Shown here: in pieces, positions 41,585 through 50,347 of the stretch
Numbering within the stretch: the first letter of the stretch is position 1
Layout: every line of letters starts with the position of its first letter
Origin: Neobacillus sp. YX16
GTDB lineage: Bacteria; Bacillota; Bacilli; Bacillales; Cytobacillaceae
Length of the DNA stretch: 64,000 nucleotides
Assembly: GCF_030123505.1 (NCBI RefSeq)
Contig: NZ_CP126115.1
Location: 3,610,001-3,674,000 of the forward strand
Reading direction: 5' to 3'
Translations under genes and position numbers: made by a program
The notes under the pieces: model-generated
Told to the model about the DNA's origin: nothing
Seen by the model: the letters and a program-made list of their open reading frames with translations, nothing else
Database searches by the model: none

Positions 41585-42346
41585 TTAATTTGATGTTTCT
41601 CCCCCGTCGATTGCAAGTACCTGACCAGTCATATAATCGGAGCCTTCTGATGATAGGTAAACAATCAATGGACCTAATTCATCTGGTTTCCCGATTCTTC
41701 GTAACGGAATTCTTTTCAAAATCTTGTTTGTAATTTCTTCATTCTGGAAAACCTCATCGTTCATGGATGTATGGAAATATCCAGGGCAAATGACGTTTAC
41801 ATTGATTTTGTATCTTGCCCATTCAATGGCCAACATCCTAGTAAATTGAACAACCCCACCTTTACTAGTTCCATAAGCGGCCAGGTTGGGGGTACCAACT
41901 AAGCCATCATACGATCCGATGTTAATGATTTTTCCATTCTTATTCGTTACCATGATTTCACCAAGAATGCGTGTAAGCTTCATCATTCCAAGCAGGTTTG
42001 TATTCATGATTGTGTCAATTTCATCGTCACTTGTCTGAAGAAAAGGCTTATCAATAACGATACCTGCATTATTCACTAAAATATCAAGTGTTCCGAATCT
42101 TGTTATAATAAATTCCTTTAGTTTAAGTACCTCGTCTGGGTTTGTTATATCACAAACAAATGACGTAACTGTACTGCCGTATTGTGAAAGCTCATCTGCA
42201 GTTTTAGATAAAGTTCTTTCGTCCCTGCCAGTTATGACAACGTTTGCATTTGATTGTACTAAAGCTAATGCTGACGCTTTTCCCAGCCCTCTGCTAGCTC
42301 CTGTTACAATGGCTGTCTTCCCTTTTAAATCAAAAGCCTTTAACAT
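41585..42346 (-). CDS. SDR dehydrogenase (BadH/FabG-like)
   Basis: This is a 253-residue classical SDR: VTGASRGLGKASAL (about 14-27), NNAG (about 92-95), NIGSYDG with the catalytic Ser (about 143), YGTSKGG with Tyr and Lys (about 157-161) and PGYFHT. Lying between ligase and acyl-CoA dehydrogenase, it would oxidise a hydroxyacyl-CoA to a ketoacyl-CoA, as BadH does with 2-hydroxycyclohexanecarboxyl-CoA. The assignment to an acyl-CoA substrate rests on context. Confidence 0.86.
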   Translation of the reverse strand: MLKAFDLKGKTAIVTGASRGLGKASALALVQSNANVVITGRDERTLSKTADELSQYGSTVTSFVCDITNPDEVLKLKEFIITRFGTLDILVNNAGIVIDKPFLQTSDDEIDTIMNTNLLGMMKLTRILGEIMVTNKNGKIINIGSYDGLVGTPNLAAYGTSKGGVVQFTRMLAIEWARYKINVNVICPGYFHTSMNDEVFQNEEITNKILKRIPLRRIGKPDELGPLIVYLSSEGSDYMTGQVLAIDGGETSN

Positions 42347-42394
42347 CTTTTACCTCCCTAAGTGCACTTTCACTAACTTACATCACATTTACCA

Positions 42395-43561
42395 TTACAC
42401 CATTGTTACGTAGTTACTATTTTTCTTAAGTATTCTTCCGATAACAAGCTTTTGAATTTGACTTGTTCCATCATATATCTGGGTAATTTTTGCATCCCTC
42501 ATCATACGTTCAACATGGTTCTCTATGACATATCCATGTCCACCTAGTATTTGGACTGCATCGTTTGTAATTCTACCAGCAAGCTCAGAACAATATAGTT
42601 TCGCTAGGGATGCTTCTAAACTAAAATCCTTTTTACCTTGGTCAATTGCAGCTGCGATTTGATATAATAAACTTCTTGCTGCAGATATTTCAGTATACAT
42701 ATCAACTAACATAAATTGAATGGCTTGATGATCATAAATTGGCTTTTTAAACTGTTTTCTTTCCTGTGCATATTGGAAGGCTATATCATATGCACCCTGT
42801 GCAATTCCCAAAGCCTGGGCTGCCGTACTGATACGGGTATAGTCAAATACCTGCATTAACATTTTAAAACCTTCGCCTTCTTCTCCAATTCTGTTCTCTT
42901 CAGGAATCAAACAATCTTCAAAGAATAGGGAAGCTGTACTTGAGCCACGGATACCCATTTTTTTCTCAAGGTTACCAACTTTAAATCCAGGAGTGCCTTT
43001 TTCTACAAGAAAAGCACTTAACCCATTATGACCATCACAAGTTTTTGCAAATACAGTAACGATTTCCGCCTTATCTCCAGTTGTGATAAATATCTTGCTT
43101 CCGTTTAAGATATAACCTTCAGTAGTCCTCCGTGCAGTCGTTTTCATACTTGTCACATCAGATCCCGCATCAGGTTCGGTTACAGCGAACGCAGCCAGCT
43201 TCGAACCATCCGCTGCAACTGGAAGATATCGTTGTTTTTGTTCCTTTGTCCCAAAAAGACTAACCGGCAATAAACCGTGTGTTTGCGTAAAATAAACAAC
43301 CGCTGTTGCTGCACACCATTTTGCAATTTCTTCTATCGTTAAGACGTAAGCAAGTTTTGAACCATTAATTCCGCCATATTCCTCTGGTGCCAGGATACCC
43401 ATTAATCCTGCTTCGGAAAGCTTTTCGATTTGCTTCCAAGGAAAACGGCTATTTTCATCAGTTTCGATTGCATATGGTGCAATGTGTTTTTCAACAATGG
43501 CTTTTACTGTTTGACGAATCATCTTTTCCTCATCACTTAACAGAAAATCTGAAAAATTCAT
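42395..43561 (-). CDS. Acyl-CoA dehydrogenase with Asp at the catalytic-base position
   Basis: A protein of about 388 residues with the three ACAD domains. The FAD/acyl binding motif AFAVTEPDAGSD lies near 129-140, FITTGDKAE near 161 and QILGGHGYV near 337. Most members use Glu in YEGTSxIQ as the base. Here the segment is QIYDGTSQIQK, with Asp at about 364. This substitution is visible in the sequence and could fit a cyclic substrate or altered geometry. The ATG at 43561 has AAGGAG upstream. It would make the alpha-beta unsaturated CoA ester and pass electrons to ETF; no etf genes are in the window. Confidence 0.9.
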   Translation of the reverse strand: MNFSDFLLSDEEKMIRQTVKAIVEKHIAPYAIETDENSRFPWKQIEKLSEAGLMGILAPEEYGGINGSKLAYVLTIEEIAKWCAATAVVYFTQTHGLLPVSLFGTKEQKQRYLPVAADGSKLAAFAVTEPDAGSDVTSMKTTARRTTEGYILNGSKIFITTGDKAEIVTVFAKTCDGHNGLSAFLVEKGTPGFKVGNLEKKMGIRGSSTASLFFEDCLIPEENRIGEEGEGFKMLMQVFDYTRISTAAQALGIAQGAYDIAFQYAQERKQFKKPIYDHQAIQFMLVDMYTEISAARSLLYQIAAAIDQGKKDFSLEASLAKLYCSELAGRITNDAVQILGGHGYVIENHVERMMRDAKITQIYDGTSQIQKLVIGRILKKNSNYVTMV

Positions 43562-43611
43562 GACTGTTCTCCTTTCTAGTGACACATTCAATTTTCGGGA
43601 TTTTAAGGGTA

Positions 43612-44835
43612 TTATTTGACCTGTTGATTTAAATTTTCTTCATACAATTCAATAACTCCGATTTTCTCTAATTCTTTTAATCTATATTCAGGCACTCCAA
43701 GGTCCGTCAACACTTCGTTCGTGTTCTGCCCTAATAAAGGAGATGGTTTAATTTCTACTTTGTCGCCATTGATTGCGATAGGTGAGCCAACAATTTTCAC
43801 ATTTCCTGCAACAGGGTGGTTCATTCCGATGATCATTTCACGTGCTAATGCTTGTGGTAATTGAACCACATCACTTACTTTCAAAATTGCGGCTGCTGGA
43901 ATTTTCATCTCGCTAAACTTTTGCAGCCAATACTTTGACTCATGTTGGATTAAGATTTGTTCCACGAAATCTATTAAATTCGATTGATTTTCTTTTCTTT
44001 TTTCATTTGTGCAATAATCTGGATTATCAATTAACTCCGGTTGATTGATTGCCGTACAAAAACGCTTCCAAATCCCAGATGTTCCTGTTGCTACCACAAT
44101 ATCTTCATCTGCGGTTCGTAATGCCTGATAAATAGTAATGACTGAATCAGTACCGCCGCTGCGGATTGGTTCCTCACCCGAAGCCAAATAACTTGTAATT
44201 CTTGGAGCCATTAAAGCAAGATCTGTATCGAGCAGCGCTGTATCAATGAATAAACCTTCACCAGTTATCGTACGTTGAAATAATCCTGAAACAATACCAT
44301 AGGCAGAAATCATGCCGGTAACAATATCCGTGATCGCTGTTCCAACTCGCTGAGGTCTTCCATTAGATTCACCTGTAACAGACATAAGACCTGACATTGC
44401 CTGAGCAATCAAATCATAACCTGGTTCATTTTTCAAAGGCCCTGTATGACCGTATCCGGAAATAGCGCAATAGACAATTTGATCATTAATTTTTTTTACT
44501 TGTTCATATGCCAAACCAAATTTTGGGATAGAAGATGGTTTTAGATTTTCAATAAATACGTCTGCATCTTTTAGTAAGTCGTCTAACAGCTCTTTTCCTT
44601 CAGGCTTAAAAATATCAATCGCGACACTTTTCTTATTACGATTTACGCTCAAGAACCATGCAGATTCGTTTTTGATAAAGGGAGGCCCCCACGTTCTGCA
44701 GGGATCCCCTTCACCAGGTTTTTCTATTTTTATTACTTCGGCTCCCATATCGGCTAATAGCATGGAACAATACGGTCCGGCATAGGCTGAAGAAATGTCA
44801 ATTACCTTAATTCCTTTTAATGGCTGGGCTCTCAT
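43612..44835 (-). CDS. Family III CoA-transferase (CaiB/BaiF)
   Basis: A protein of about 407 residues with KGIKVIDISSAYAGPYCSMLLADMGAEVIKIE at the start (located by AGPYCSMLLADMGAEVIKIE) and the catalytic Asp in GYDLIAQAMSG (about 147-157). It moves CoA between carboxylates without a covalent Glu-CoA stage. With the ligase it gives a second way to make the substrate CoA ester, or it recycles CoA from a later product. I chose the ATG at 44835 with GGGGGG five bases upstream. The gene starts 11 bases after the crotonase stop. Confidence 0.89.
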   Translation of the reverse strand: MRAQPLKGIKVIDISSAYAGPYCSMLLADMGAEVIKIEKPGEGDPCRTWGPPFIKNESAWFLSVNRNKKSVAIDIFKPEGKELLDDLLKDADVFIENLKPSSIPKFGLAYEQVKKINDQIVYCAISGYGHTGPLKNEPGYDLIAQAMSGLMSVTGESNGRPQRVGTAITDIVTGMISAYGIVSGLFQRTITGEGLFIDTALLDTDLALMAPRITSYLASGEEPIRSGGTDSVITIYQALRTADEDIVVATGTSGIWKRFCTAINQPELIDNPDYCTNEKRKENQSNLIDFVEQILIQHESKYWLQKFSEMKIPAAAILKVSDVVQLPQALAREMIIGMNHPVAGNVKIVGSPIAINGDKVEIKPSPLLGQNTNEVLTDLGVPEYRLKELEKIGVIELYEENLNQQVK

Positions 44836-44845
44836 GAAATCCCCC

Positions 44846-45628
44846 CTATTGCCTAAACTGGAAAAAATTAGGTTTTCTCTTCTCTTTAAAAGCATTGGTA
44901 CCTTCAATAAATTGTTCTGATCCCCAAATATTTTCTAAAATGGCTCCACCGTGTGTTAAAGAAGCATATAAGAAATCAGATTCATAATTTAATGACAACT
45001 TTGCATAGGCAATTGATTGCGGGGCTTTTTCAAGAATCTTATTTGCAAATTCAAGAGCTGCTTCCATTAATTCCTCATGTGGAACAACTTTATTAATCCA
45101 GCCCATTTGTAAAGCTTCGTGAGCCGTATATTGGTCACATAACATTACAATTTCTCTCGCTCGTTTATCGCCAACTAGACGCGGCAGAAGCTGAGTGGCT
45201 CCCCATAATGGACAACCGCCAATTTTTGGTCCCGCTTGACCAAGGATTGCCTTATCAGAAGCGATACTTAGGTCACAGAAAAGATTCAGCTCATTACCTC
45301 CACCAACGGTATAGCCATTAATCGCCGCAATAATTGGCTTTGAAATACCACGCATTAACATGGCGAGCTCAACTAGCTTTCTGTTCCATTCTCTTCCTGT
45401 GTTACGGTCCAGCGTACTTAAAACTGAAATATCTCCACCGCAGCAAAACGCTTTTCCATTTCCAGTTAATATGACAACACCAATTGTCGGATCTTTATCT
45501 GCATCTTCAAACGCTTGAGATAATTCTGCGATAGTTTCAAATCGGAACACATTTAGCACATTGGGGCGGTTTAAGGTTAAGGTTGCTACTCCACTCTCTT
45601 TTTGATAAAGGATGTCAGTAAATTCCAT
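44846..45628 (-). CDS. Crotonase-family ring-cleavage hydrolase candidate (BadI/MenB-like)
   Basis: A 260-residue crotonase with oxyanion-hole residues in AFCCGGDIS (about 61-69) and GYTVGGGNELNLFCD (about 104-118). Then GQAGPKIGG follows where hydratases have the second catalytic Glu (PEVGLG). This and REIVMLCDQYTAHEALQMG resemble 2-ketocyclohexanecarboxyl-CoA hydrolase (BadI) and naphthoyl-CoA synthase (MenB), which perform C-C bond chemistry, not hydration. No men genes are near, so ring opening of a cyclic 2-ketoacyl-CoA is the favoured inference. A sequence tree with BadI and MenB would settle it. Confidence 0.82.
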   Translation of the reverse strand: MEFTDILYQKESGVATLTLNRPNVLNVFRFETIAELSQAFEDADKDPTIGVVILTGNGKAFCCGGDISVLSTLDRNTGREWNRKLVELAMLMRGISKPIIAAINGYTVGGGNELNLFCDLSIASDKAILGQAGPKIGGCPLWGATQLLPRLVGDKRAREIVMLCDQYTAHEALQMGWINKVVPHEELMEAALEFANKILEKAPQSIAYAKLSLNYESDFLYASLTHGGAILENIWGSEQFIEGTNAFKEKRKPNFFQFRQ

Positions 45629-45655
45629 TATTAAATTCCTCCTAAATGGTGATTG

Positions 45656-46498
45656 TTATATACTTAACTCTTTTTCGGCTTCTAAAATCATCTTTAAATG
45701 AGCTAACCTTCTCTTTCCACTTAAAAATTCTAATTTTCGTAATTGTAATGGGTCAATTTTTCCCCTTAATAGGTATAACTCCTCTTCTGTTGGCGGAGTG
45801 GTTTCGGTAACTGAATCAGCTATAGTAAATGAAAAACCGGTATTTTCTTCTACTTCTTTCATTGAACTTGTGGGATGGACAGAAATTAATTCAGCTGTTC
45901 CTTTTGAAAAATCAAAAATACATTTATCTGTAATAAGCTCCTGGGGACCCCTTTTTACCTTACCCATTCGGTTTAGCTCATTTACTTTTTCCCCATACCC
46001 CACACTGCTGCAAAAATCCAGATTTTCTATTAGACTTCGTCTATCATGATTGGTCACATAGTAATAGATATTATGGTTAAAGCTAGCAACATCACCAATG
46101 CCAGCACTTCCAGGCAGCCTTACCTTAGGGTTTTCATATTCACCAATAGCGACATTATTGGTATTGCCAAATTGATCAATTTGTGCAGGTCTCATAAACT
46201 CTTTAGGGAAAAGAGACGGTACAATCTCAACATGCATTTGTGGCATCGAAATATAACGCAAGGCATTCTCCATAGTGTTATTTTCCACATTTGATAGTGA
46301 AAGTTTTCCAGTATTCTGCGAAATGGTGTTACCAACTGTATACATAAATTGAACGTTTGGGGAATGAAGTTGCTTGGCAAGTAAAAATGCGCTAAAAACT
46401 AATGGCGTTCCCATCCCCTGCACGACAAAATCATCATCATTTATTTGCCTTGAGATATAACAAACCAGTAATTCATCTATTGTCCAATTTGTGCTCAT
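45656..46498 (-). CDS. CoA-transferase family I, beta subunit-like (GctB/IpdB)
   Basis: A 280-residue protein that resembles the beta subunit of glutaconate CoA-transferase/IpdAB proteins: PLVFSAFLLAKQLHSPNV, then RPAQIDQFGNTNNVAIG (about 117-133), RLPGSAGIGD (about 143-152) and SVHPTSSMKEVEENTGF. Where class I transferases carry the catalytic Glu (an ESG/EGG-type motif near residue 54), it reads YTVGNT. The start ATG overlaps the alpha-subunit stop (ATGA). The missing Glu suggests a hydrolase-like role as in IpdAB ring opening. Confidence 0.83.
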   Translation of the reverse strand: MSTNWTIDELLVCYISRQINDDDFVVQGMGTPLVFSAFLLAKQLHSPNVQFMYTVGNTISQNTGKLSLSNVENNTMENALRYISMPQMHVEIVPSLFPKEFMRPAQIDQFGNTNNVAIGEYENPKVRLPGSAGIGDVASFNHNIYYYVTNHDRRSLIENLDFCSSVGYGEKVNELNRMGKVKRGPQELITDKCIFDFSKGTAELISVHPTSSMKEVEENTGFSFTIADSVTETTPPTEEELYLLRGKIDPLQLRKLEFLSGKRRLAHLKMILEAEKELSI

Positions 46499-47328
46499 AA
46501 GTTCTCTGTCAACTCCTCCTTTTGGTAAGATTCCGACATCAGTTCTTCAATAAAGGTCTTACTCGTATTGCTTTCTACTGATTCTATATAATCAATAAAC
46601 CATTTCGCATCTAAACCATACTTGGGGTAACATGATGTTGGCCAAGATCCACAAGGAGCTTCTACAACGACATCAACCATTTTCCCAATGATATATGTTT
46701 CACCTGGAGGCAGCTCATGTGATTCTACTATTTTTTCAGTGGTGACAATCGTTAAGTCGGCAAGCTGGGCAATTTCTGCGTCAATACATCTGTTACCCGA
46801 AACGATACTATTCCCTTGAGTGTCAGACATCTCGGTATGAATGATAGCTACCTTCGGCCTCCAAGGAGGGATAGCTGGATATTCTTCATTTGTATAGGGA
46901 CATGTAATGGTCGCTATATCCCGACGAACTTTTAAAAGATCTGTGCCTATTAAAGCTCTTGCCGTCATAAAACCTACTCCTTGAAGTGCTGCACGAATCC
47001 CCATTCCGATTGTCGATTCCGTTTCTTCAATAACACTTAATTCTCCGGATTCCACCTTTTTACGAAACATGGGGGCGAGTCCAAACGTTTCCAATCCAAA
47101 ATAAGAGGTTCTTACACACTTCGCTAAACCCATTCCTACCAATAAATCAGCCTCTAATCCGAGTGTCCATCCCATCAAAGTAAGCTCCTTTTTCTGCTGC
47201 TTAATCAGCTCTAATGCCGCTTTTATCGGTCTTCGATAGATTAGCATGCCACCAAACGCAACGGAATCTCCATTTTGGACAAGAGAAATGGCTTCTGATA
47301 AACTTTTAATCTTATTTTTGCGGCTCAT
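46495..47328 (-). CDS. CoA-transferase family I, alpha subunit-like (GctA/IpdA)
   Basis: A protein of about 277 residues with the alpha-subunit pattern: SLVQNGDSVAFGG (about 15-27), YFGLETFGLAPMFRK (about 76-90) and VDVVVEAPCGSWPTSCYPKYG (located by EAPCGSWPTSC). It pairs with the beta gene through a 4-base overlap. Glutamates in the SVIEETEST stretch near 99-107 align roughly with the region that holds the catalytic Glu of IpdA; this is from memory of the family and needs an alignment. The start ATG at 47328 lies inside the end of the upstream gene. Confidence 0.83.
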   Translation of the reverse strand: MSRKNKIKSLSEAISLVQNGDSVAFGGMLIYRRPIKAALELIKQQKKELTLMGWTLGLEADLLVGMGLAKCVRTSYFGLETFGLAPMFRKKVESGELSVIEETESTIGMGIRAALQGVGFMTARALIGTDLLKVRRDIATITCPYTNEEYPAIPPWRPKVAIIHTEMSDTQGNSIVSGNRCIDAEIAQLADLTIVTTEKIVESHELPPGETYIIGKMVDVVVEAPCGSWPTSCYPKYGLDAKWFIDYIESVESNTSKTFIEELMSESYQKEELTENL

Positions 47329-48079
47329 ACTGTTTGTTTTCCTTATATTGATAAAATCCTCTTCCTGTCTTTCTTCCATGTAATCTCACTTCTTGCATCC
47401 TATTAAGAATTGGAGGAACAGTATACTTCGTTTCAGGAATTTCATGATAAATGGCTTGTGCACTGCTAATATATTGATCAATGCCTATGTCATCTAATAA
47501 TTGCAGGGGTCCAATCGGATACCCTAGACCAAGTTTCACTGAATTATCAATATCAATGCCGGTTGCAATATTATCATCAAATACTTGTGCTGCTTGATTT
47601 AAATATGGAATTAGCAAACGGTTTGCCAATAACCCAGGTCGATCCTTTACGGTTACAGGTACAAACTGAGCTTTCTCTAAAAAAGTAGAAACAATTGTTG
47701 GAAATTCATTATTGGTATCGATTTCTGGTTGTATAATTTCAACGAGGTCCGTTTGATGTGCAAGTCTGAAGAAGTGGAGGCCGATAAAACGTGATGGATT
47801 GTTCAAATGTTGTAAAATTTCTGAGGTACTCCTATAAACACTGAAAGCTGCCAAGATTGTTTGAGGTAATAGATTTGATTCAATAGACTTAAGTCTTTCA
47901 ATGATGTGTTCACCTTCATATGTATCGATAACCAGATCAAAAGACTTTAAATCATATAGACTCCTATCTTCATAGGATAATAGCGCTATTTGTTGAATAC
48001 GGTCATTTCGTTCAAATTTGGTCCTGAGTTCATTTGTTCTGGACTTTTCACCAATAATTGCAATGCTTTGAAGACTCAT
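47312..48079 (-). CDS. 3-hydroxyacyl-CoA dehydrogenase-like protein with degenerate NAD site
   Basis: A protein of about 255 residues with the HCDH layout. The C-terminal domain is intact (VKLGLGYPIGPLQLLDDIGID, HGRKTGRGFYQY) and the catalytic-His region reads FIGLHFFRLAHQTDLVEII. The N-terminal GxGxxG loop is replaced by IIGEKSRTNELR, and the following acidic NAD-ribose residue region is not conserved. It may bind NAD poorly or act without it. I chose the ATG at 48079, with GGAG eight bases away. It overlaps the alpha-subunit gene by 17 bases. Confidence 0.82.
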   Translation of the reverse strand: MSLQSIAIIGEKSRTNELRTKFERNDRIQQIALLSYEDRSLYDLKSFDLVIDTYEGEHIIERLKSIESNLLPQTILAAFSVYRSTSEILQHLNNPSRFIGLHFFRLAHQTDLVEIIQPEIDTNNEFPTIVSTFLEKAQFVPVTVKDRPGLLANRLLIPYLNQAAQVFDDNIATGIDIDNSVKLGLGYPIGPLQLLDDIGIDQYISSAQAIYHEIPETKYTVPPILNRMQEVRLHGRKTGRGFYQYKENKQYEPQK

Positions 48080-48103
48080 TTTCACCACTCCCTTTTGTTA
48101 AAA

Positions 48104-48976
48104 TTAGCTCCCAAATACTCCGACCTTTTCATATTGATAGAAACCGCGGCCTGTTTTTCTTCCTAGATAACCAGCTTTAATCATTTTTGTAATTAATGGA
48201 GGTGGAGCAAATCTAGCATCCTTTAATTGCCTGTATAAACTCATGGAAACTTCATAGTGAATATCCAATCCAACAATATCGAGTAATTCAAATGTTCCCA
48301 TTGGATACCCAAAACCGGTTTTAATGACTTTATCAATTTCTTCTGGAGTCCCAAGCCCTTGTTCCAATGCACGTACACAATCGTTTTCGAATGGTACAAG
48401 GAACAGATTTACTAAAAACCCTGGCGTATCATTTGTTGTTACAACCTCTTTTCCTATCGATTTTGAAAAAGAGACAACGCTTTCGTAAGTTTCCTCGCTG
48501 GTTTGTAATGCTTTTGAAATTTCTACTAATTTCATTAGTGGAGCTGGGTTGCAAAAATGGACTCCAATTACTTTGTCCTCTCTACCAGTATTATGTGCCA
48601 TGGCAGTAACCGATAGCGTTGAAGTATTAGAAATAAAAATTGTTTCTGGCTTACATATATTATTTAAATTTTTAAATAAACTTTGCTTTATATCCACGTC
48701 TTCAAATACTGCTTCAACAACATAGTCACAATCTTGAAGATCCTGTAATTTAGTTGTCATTTGAATGTTACCCATATAATCAACCATTTGAGCTTTTGTT
48801 AATTTATTCCGCTTTACTCCACCTTCGAAAAAGCTATTTATCCTCTTATAACCTGCATCTATTTTTGAATCATCTAAGTCTTGAACAATAGTTTTGTACC
48901 CTGCTCTTGCCATAACTATAGCAATCCCTGAACCCATTGTTCCGCAACCAACTACACCTACTTTTTTATTTACCAT
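48104..48976 (-). CDS. 3-hydroxybutyryl-CoA dehydrogenase-type enzyme
   Basis: A 290-residue protein with intact VGVVGCGTMGSGIAIVMARAG (located by GCGTMGSG, about 10-17), the catalytic His in VIGVHFCNPAPLMKLVEI (about 139-156), NDTPGFLVN and GFGYPMGTFELLDIVGLD. It is the first gene of the catabolic operon, with a sigma-A promoter about 90 bases upstream. It would oxidise the hydroxyacyl-CoA formed after ring opening. The next gene is its degenerate paralogue. Confidence 0.9.
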   Translation of the reverse strand: MVNKKVGVVGCGTMGSGIAIVMARAGYKTIVQDLDDSKIDAGYKRINSFFEGGVKRNKLTKAQMVDYMGNIQMTTKLQDLQDCDYVVEAVFEDVDIKQSLFKNLNNICKPETIFISNTSTLSVTAMAHNTGREDKVIGVHFCNPAPLMKLVEISKALQTSEETYESVVSFSKSIGKEVVTTNDTPGFLVNLFLVPFENDCVRALEQGLGTPEEIDKVIKTGFGYPMGTFELLDIVGLDIHYEVSMSLYRQLKDARFAPPPLITKMIKAGYLGRKTGRGFYQYEKVGVFGS

Positions 48977-49045
48977 TTACTAATTACCTCCTTCATTAAA
49001 GTATTAAACTAAATCTAATATTTAATATAAATTGTATCAAATAAT

Positions 49046-49094
49046 AAACTTCATTTCATATTTAAATTTTATAACCCTATCAGACAATTGTCAA
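49046..49094 (-). promoter_or_regulatory. Promoter of the acyl-CoA catabolic operon with shared 21-bp site
   Basis: Minus-strand TTGACA (49089-49094), 17 bases and TAAAAT (49066-49071) form a near-consensus sigma-A promoter. Immediately downstream AAACTTCATTTCATATTTAA (49046-49065, plus A) matches 18 of 21 bases with 52087-52107 before the IclR gene. An IclR-type repressor could bind both. The gap 48977-49306 also contains the LysR terminator. Confidence 0.6.
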
Positions 49095-49206
49095 TATTAA
49101 AAATAAATTAATTTTTTTATTTTTCTATATTTTCAAACAATTCATAACCTTGGTAACCCTTTGTATATGAAGAGTCTTAATGAAATAATATTTTGCAAAA
49201 TAAAAA

Positions 49207-49278
49207 GGTTATTTATTGGCAATGATGAAAGCCCCGCGTTAGCGTGTACACTTTCATATTAACACCACATAAATAACC
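49207..49278 (-). terminator. Nested hairpin terminator of LysR gene
   Basis: Outer arms GGTTATTTAT / ATAAATAACC enclose an inner ATGAAAG/CTTTCAT pair. On the minus strand the structure is followed by TTTTTATTTT. Confidence 0.7.
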
Positions 49279-49306
49279 ATATCTAATACCTATATTCTAT
49301 TATATA

Positions 49307-50188
49307 TTATGCCTGAAAGGCATGTTTTATAAATTGAAGGAATCGGGCAGTAGTTGGACTGAAAATCTTATGTTTCTTCCAAAGAATTAAAGACCCCGAT
49401 TTAAATTCAGGATAAAACGGTTTAAAACAAACTGAGTTAAAGTTCATTGAGGCTACGGCACCTTCAAGACATATTGCAGCTCCCAATTCATTTTCTACGA
49501 GAAAAACACCATTGAAAATTAAGTTATAGGTTGCAAGAATATGTAATTGATCATAGTCATCAGCAAACCAACTGGCTAGTTCATTTTGTACTAGAGGCCG
49601 AATAGGAATGATCAGGGGAATCCCAATGAGATCTTTTGGTTTAATATTTTCTTTCTGAGCAAGAGAAGAAGAAAGGTTCGTGAGAATTCCCCATCGTGAC
49701 TCTTGCGGCAATCTGGTAAAATTGTATCCCTCAATATTGGCCGGCTCCAATATAAATCCAACATCAAGTATTCCATTATCTATTTTTTCCTTAATAACAT
49801 CCTCGGTCCCGCTAAAAATGGTATACCTTACCTGAGGGTATTCGGCGTTAAAGGACCTTAACAATTTAGAGAGCACTTCCGATGTAATAGCTTCAACGCT
49901 CCCTATGGATATCTCTCCCCCTTCAAGGTTTTGGTGTTCTCTAAATTCTTTCTCTGTTTTATCCGCGATGGCAAGAATTTCTTCTGCCCTCTGAAGCAAA
50001 AGCTTACCACCATCCGTTAATGATATTTTTCTCTTTCCTCTTATAAGCAGCTGCATTCCCAACTCTTCTTCCAAATTCGTCAGTTGTCTGCTTAACGTGG
50101 GCTGGGTTATATGTAATAAATCAGCCGCATGGGTAATACTTTCGATACGTGCAACTGTCACAAAATACCGAAGTACCCTTAACTCCAT
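49307..50188 (-). CDS. LysR-family transcriptional regulator
   Basis: A 293-residue LysR protein: MELRVLRYFVTVA start, HTH HITQPTLSRQLTNLEEELG (about 26-44) and an effector domain from ISIGSVEA. This N terminus is typical of the subgroup related to CynR and other regulators of aromatic or organic-acid genes. It lies between the operon promoter and the enoyl-CoA hydratase gene on the same strand. It is a candidate inducer-sensing activator of the catabolic genes. Confidence 0.88.
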   Translation of the reverse strand: MELRVLRYFVTVARIESITHAADLLHITQPTLSRQLTNLEEELGMQLLIRGKRKISLTDGGKLLLQRAEEILAIADKTEKEFREHQNLEGGEISIGSVEAITSEVLSKLLRSFNAEYPQVRYTIFSGTEDVIKEKIDNGILDVGFILEPANIEGYNFTRLPQESRWGILTNLSSSLAQKENIKPKDLIGIPLIIPIRPLVQNELASWFADDYDQLHILATYNLIFNGVFLVENELGAAICLEGAVASMNFNSVCFKPFYPEFKSGSLILWKKHKIFSPTTARFLQFIKHAFQA

Positions 50189-50243
50189 TTCCCCACCCCA
50201 TTCCTTGCAATTTTTAAATTCTTTTTCTTTTCAACATAAAAAA

Positions 50244-50275
50244 TACCCCCTTTGATAATCATATCTAAAGGGGTA
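50244..50275 (-). terminator. Intrinsic terminator after enoyl-CoA hydratase
   Basis: On the minus strand TACCCCTTT pairs with AAAGGGGGTA and is followed by TTTTTT, 73 bases after the hydratase stop. Confidence 0.82.
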
Positions 50276-50347
50276 AAACGGTGCAACTTTATAATAAACG
50301 GCATAACTGTTAACGATACATCTTTTTGGTGAAACATCCATTCTTCA

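Noticed and set aside
44846..45628. MenB (naphthoyl-CoA synthase) as the assignment for the crotonase
   Set aside because: The sequence resemblance is real, but no other menaquinone genes are near and the context is acyl-CoA degradation; BadI-like is preferred though unproven.
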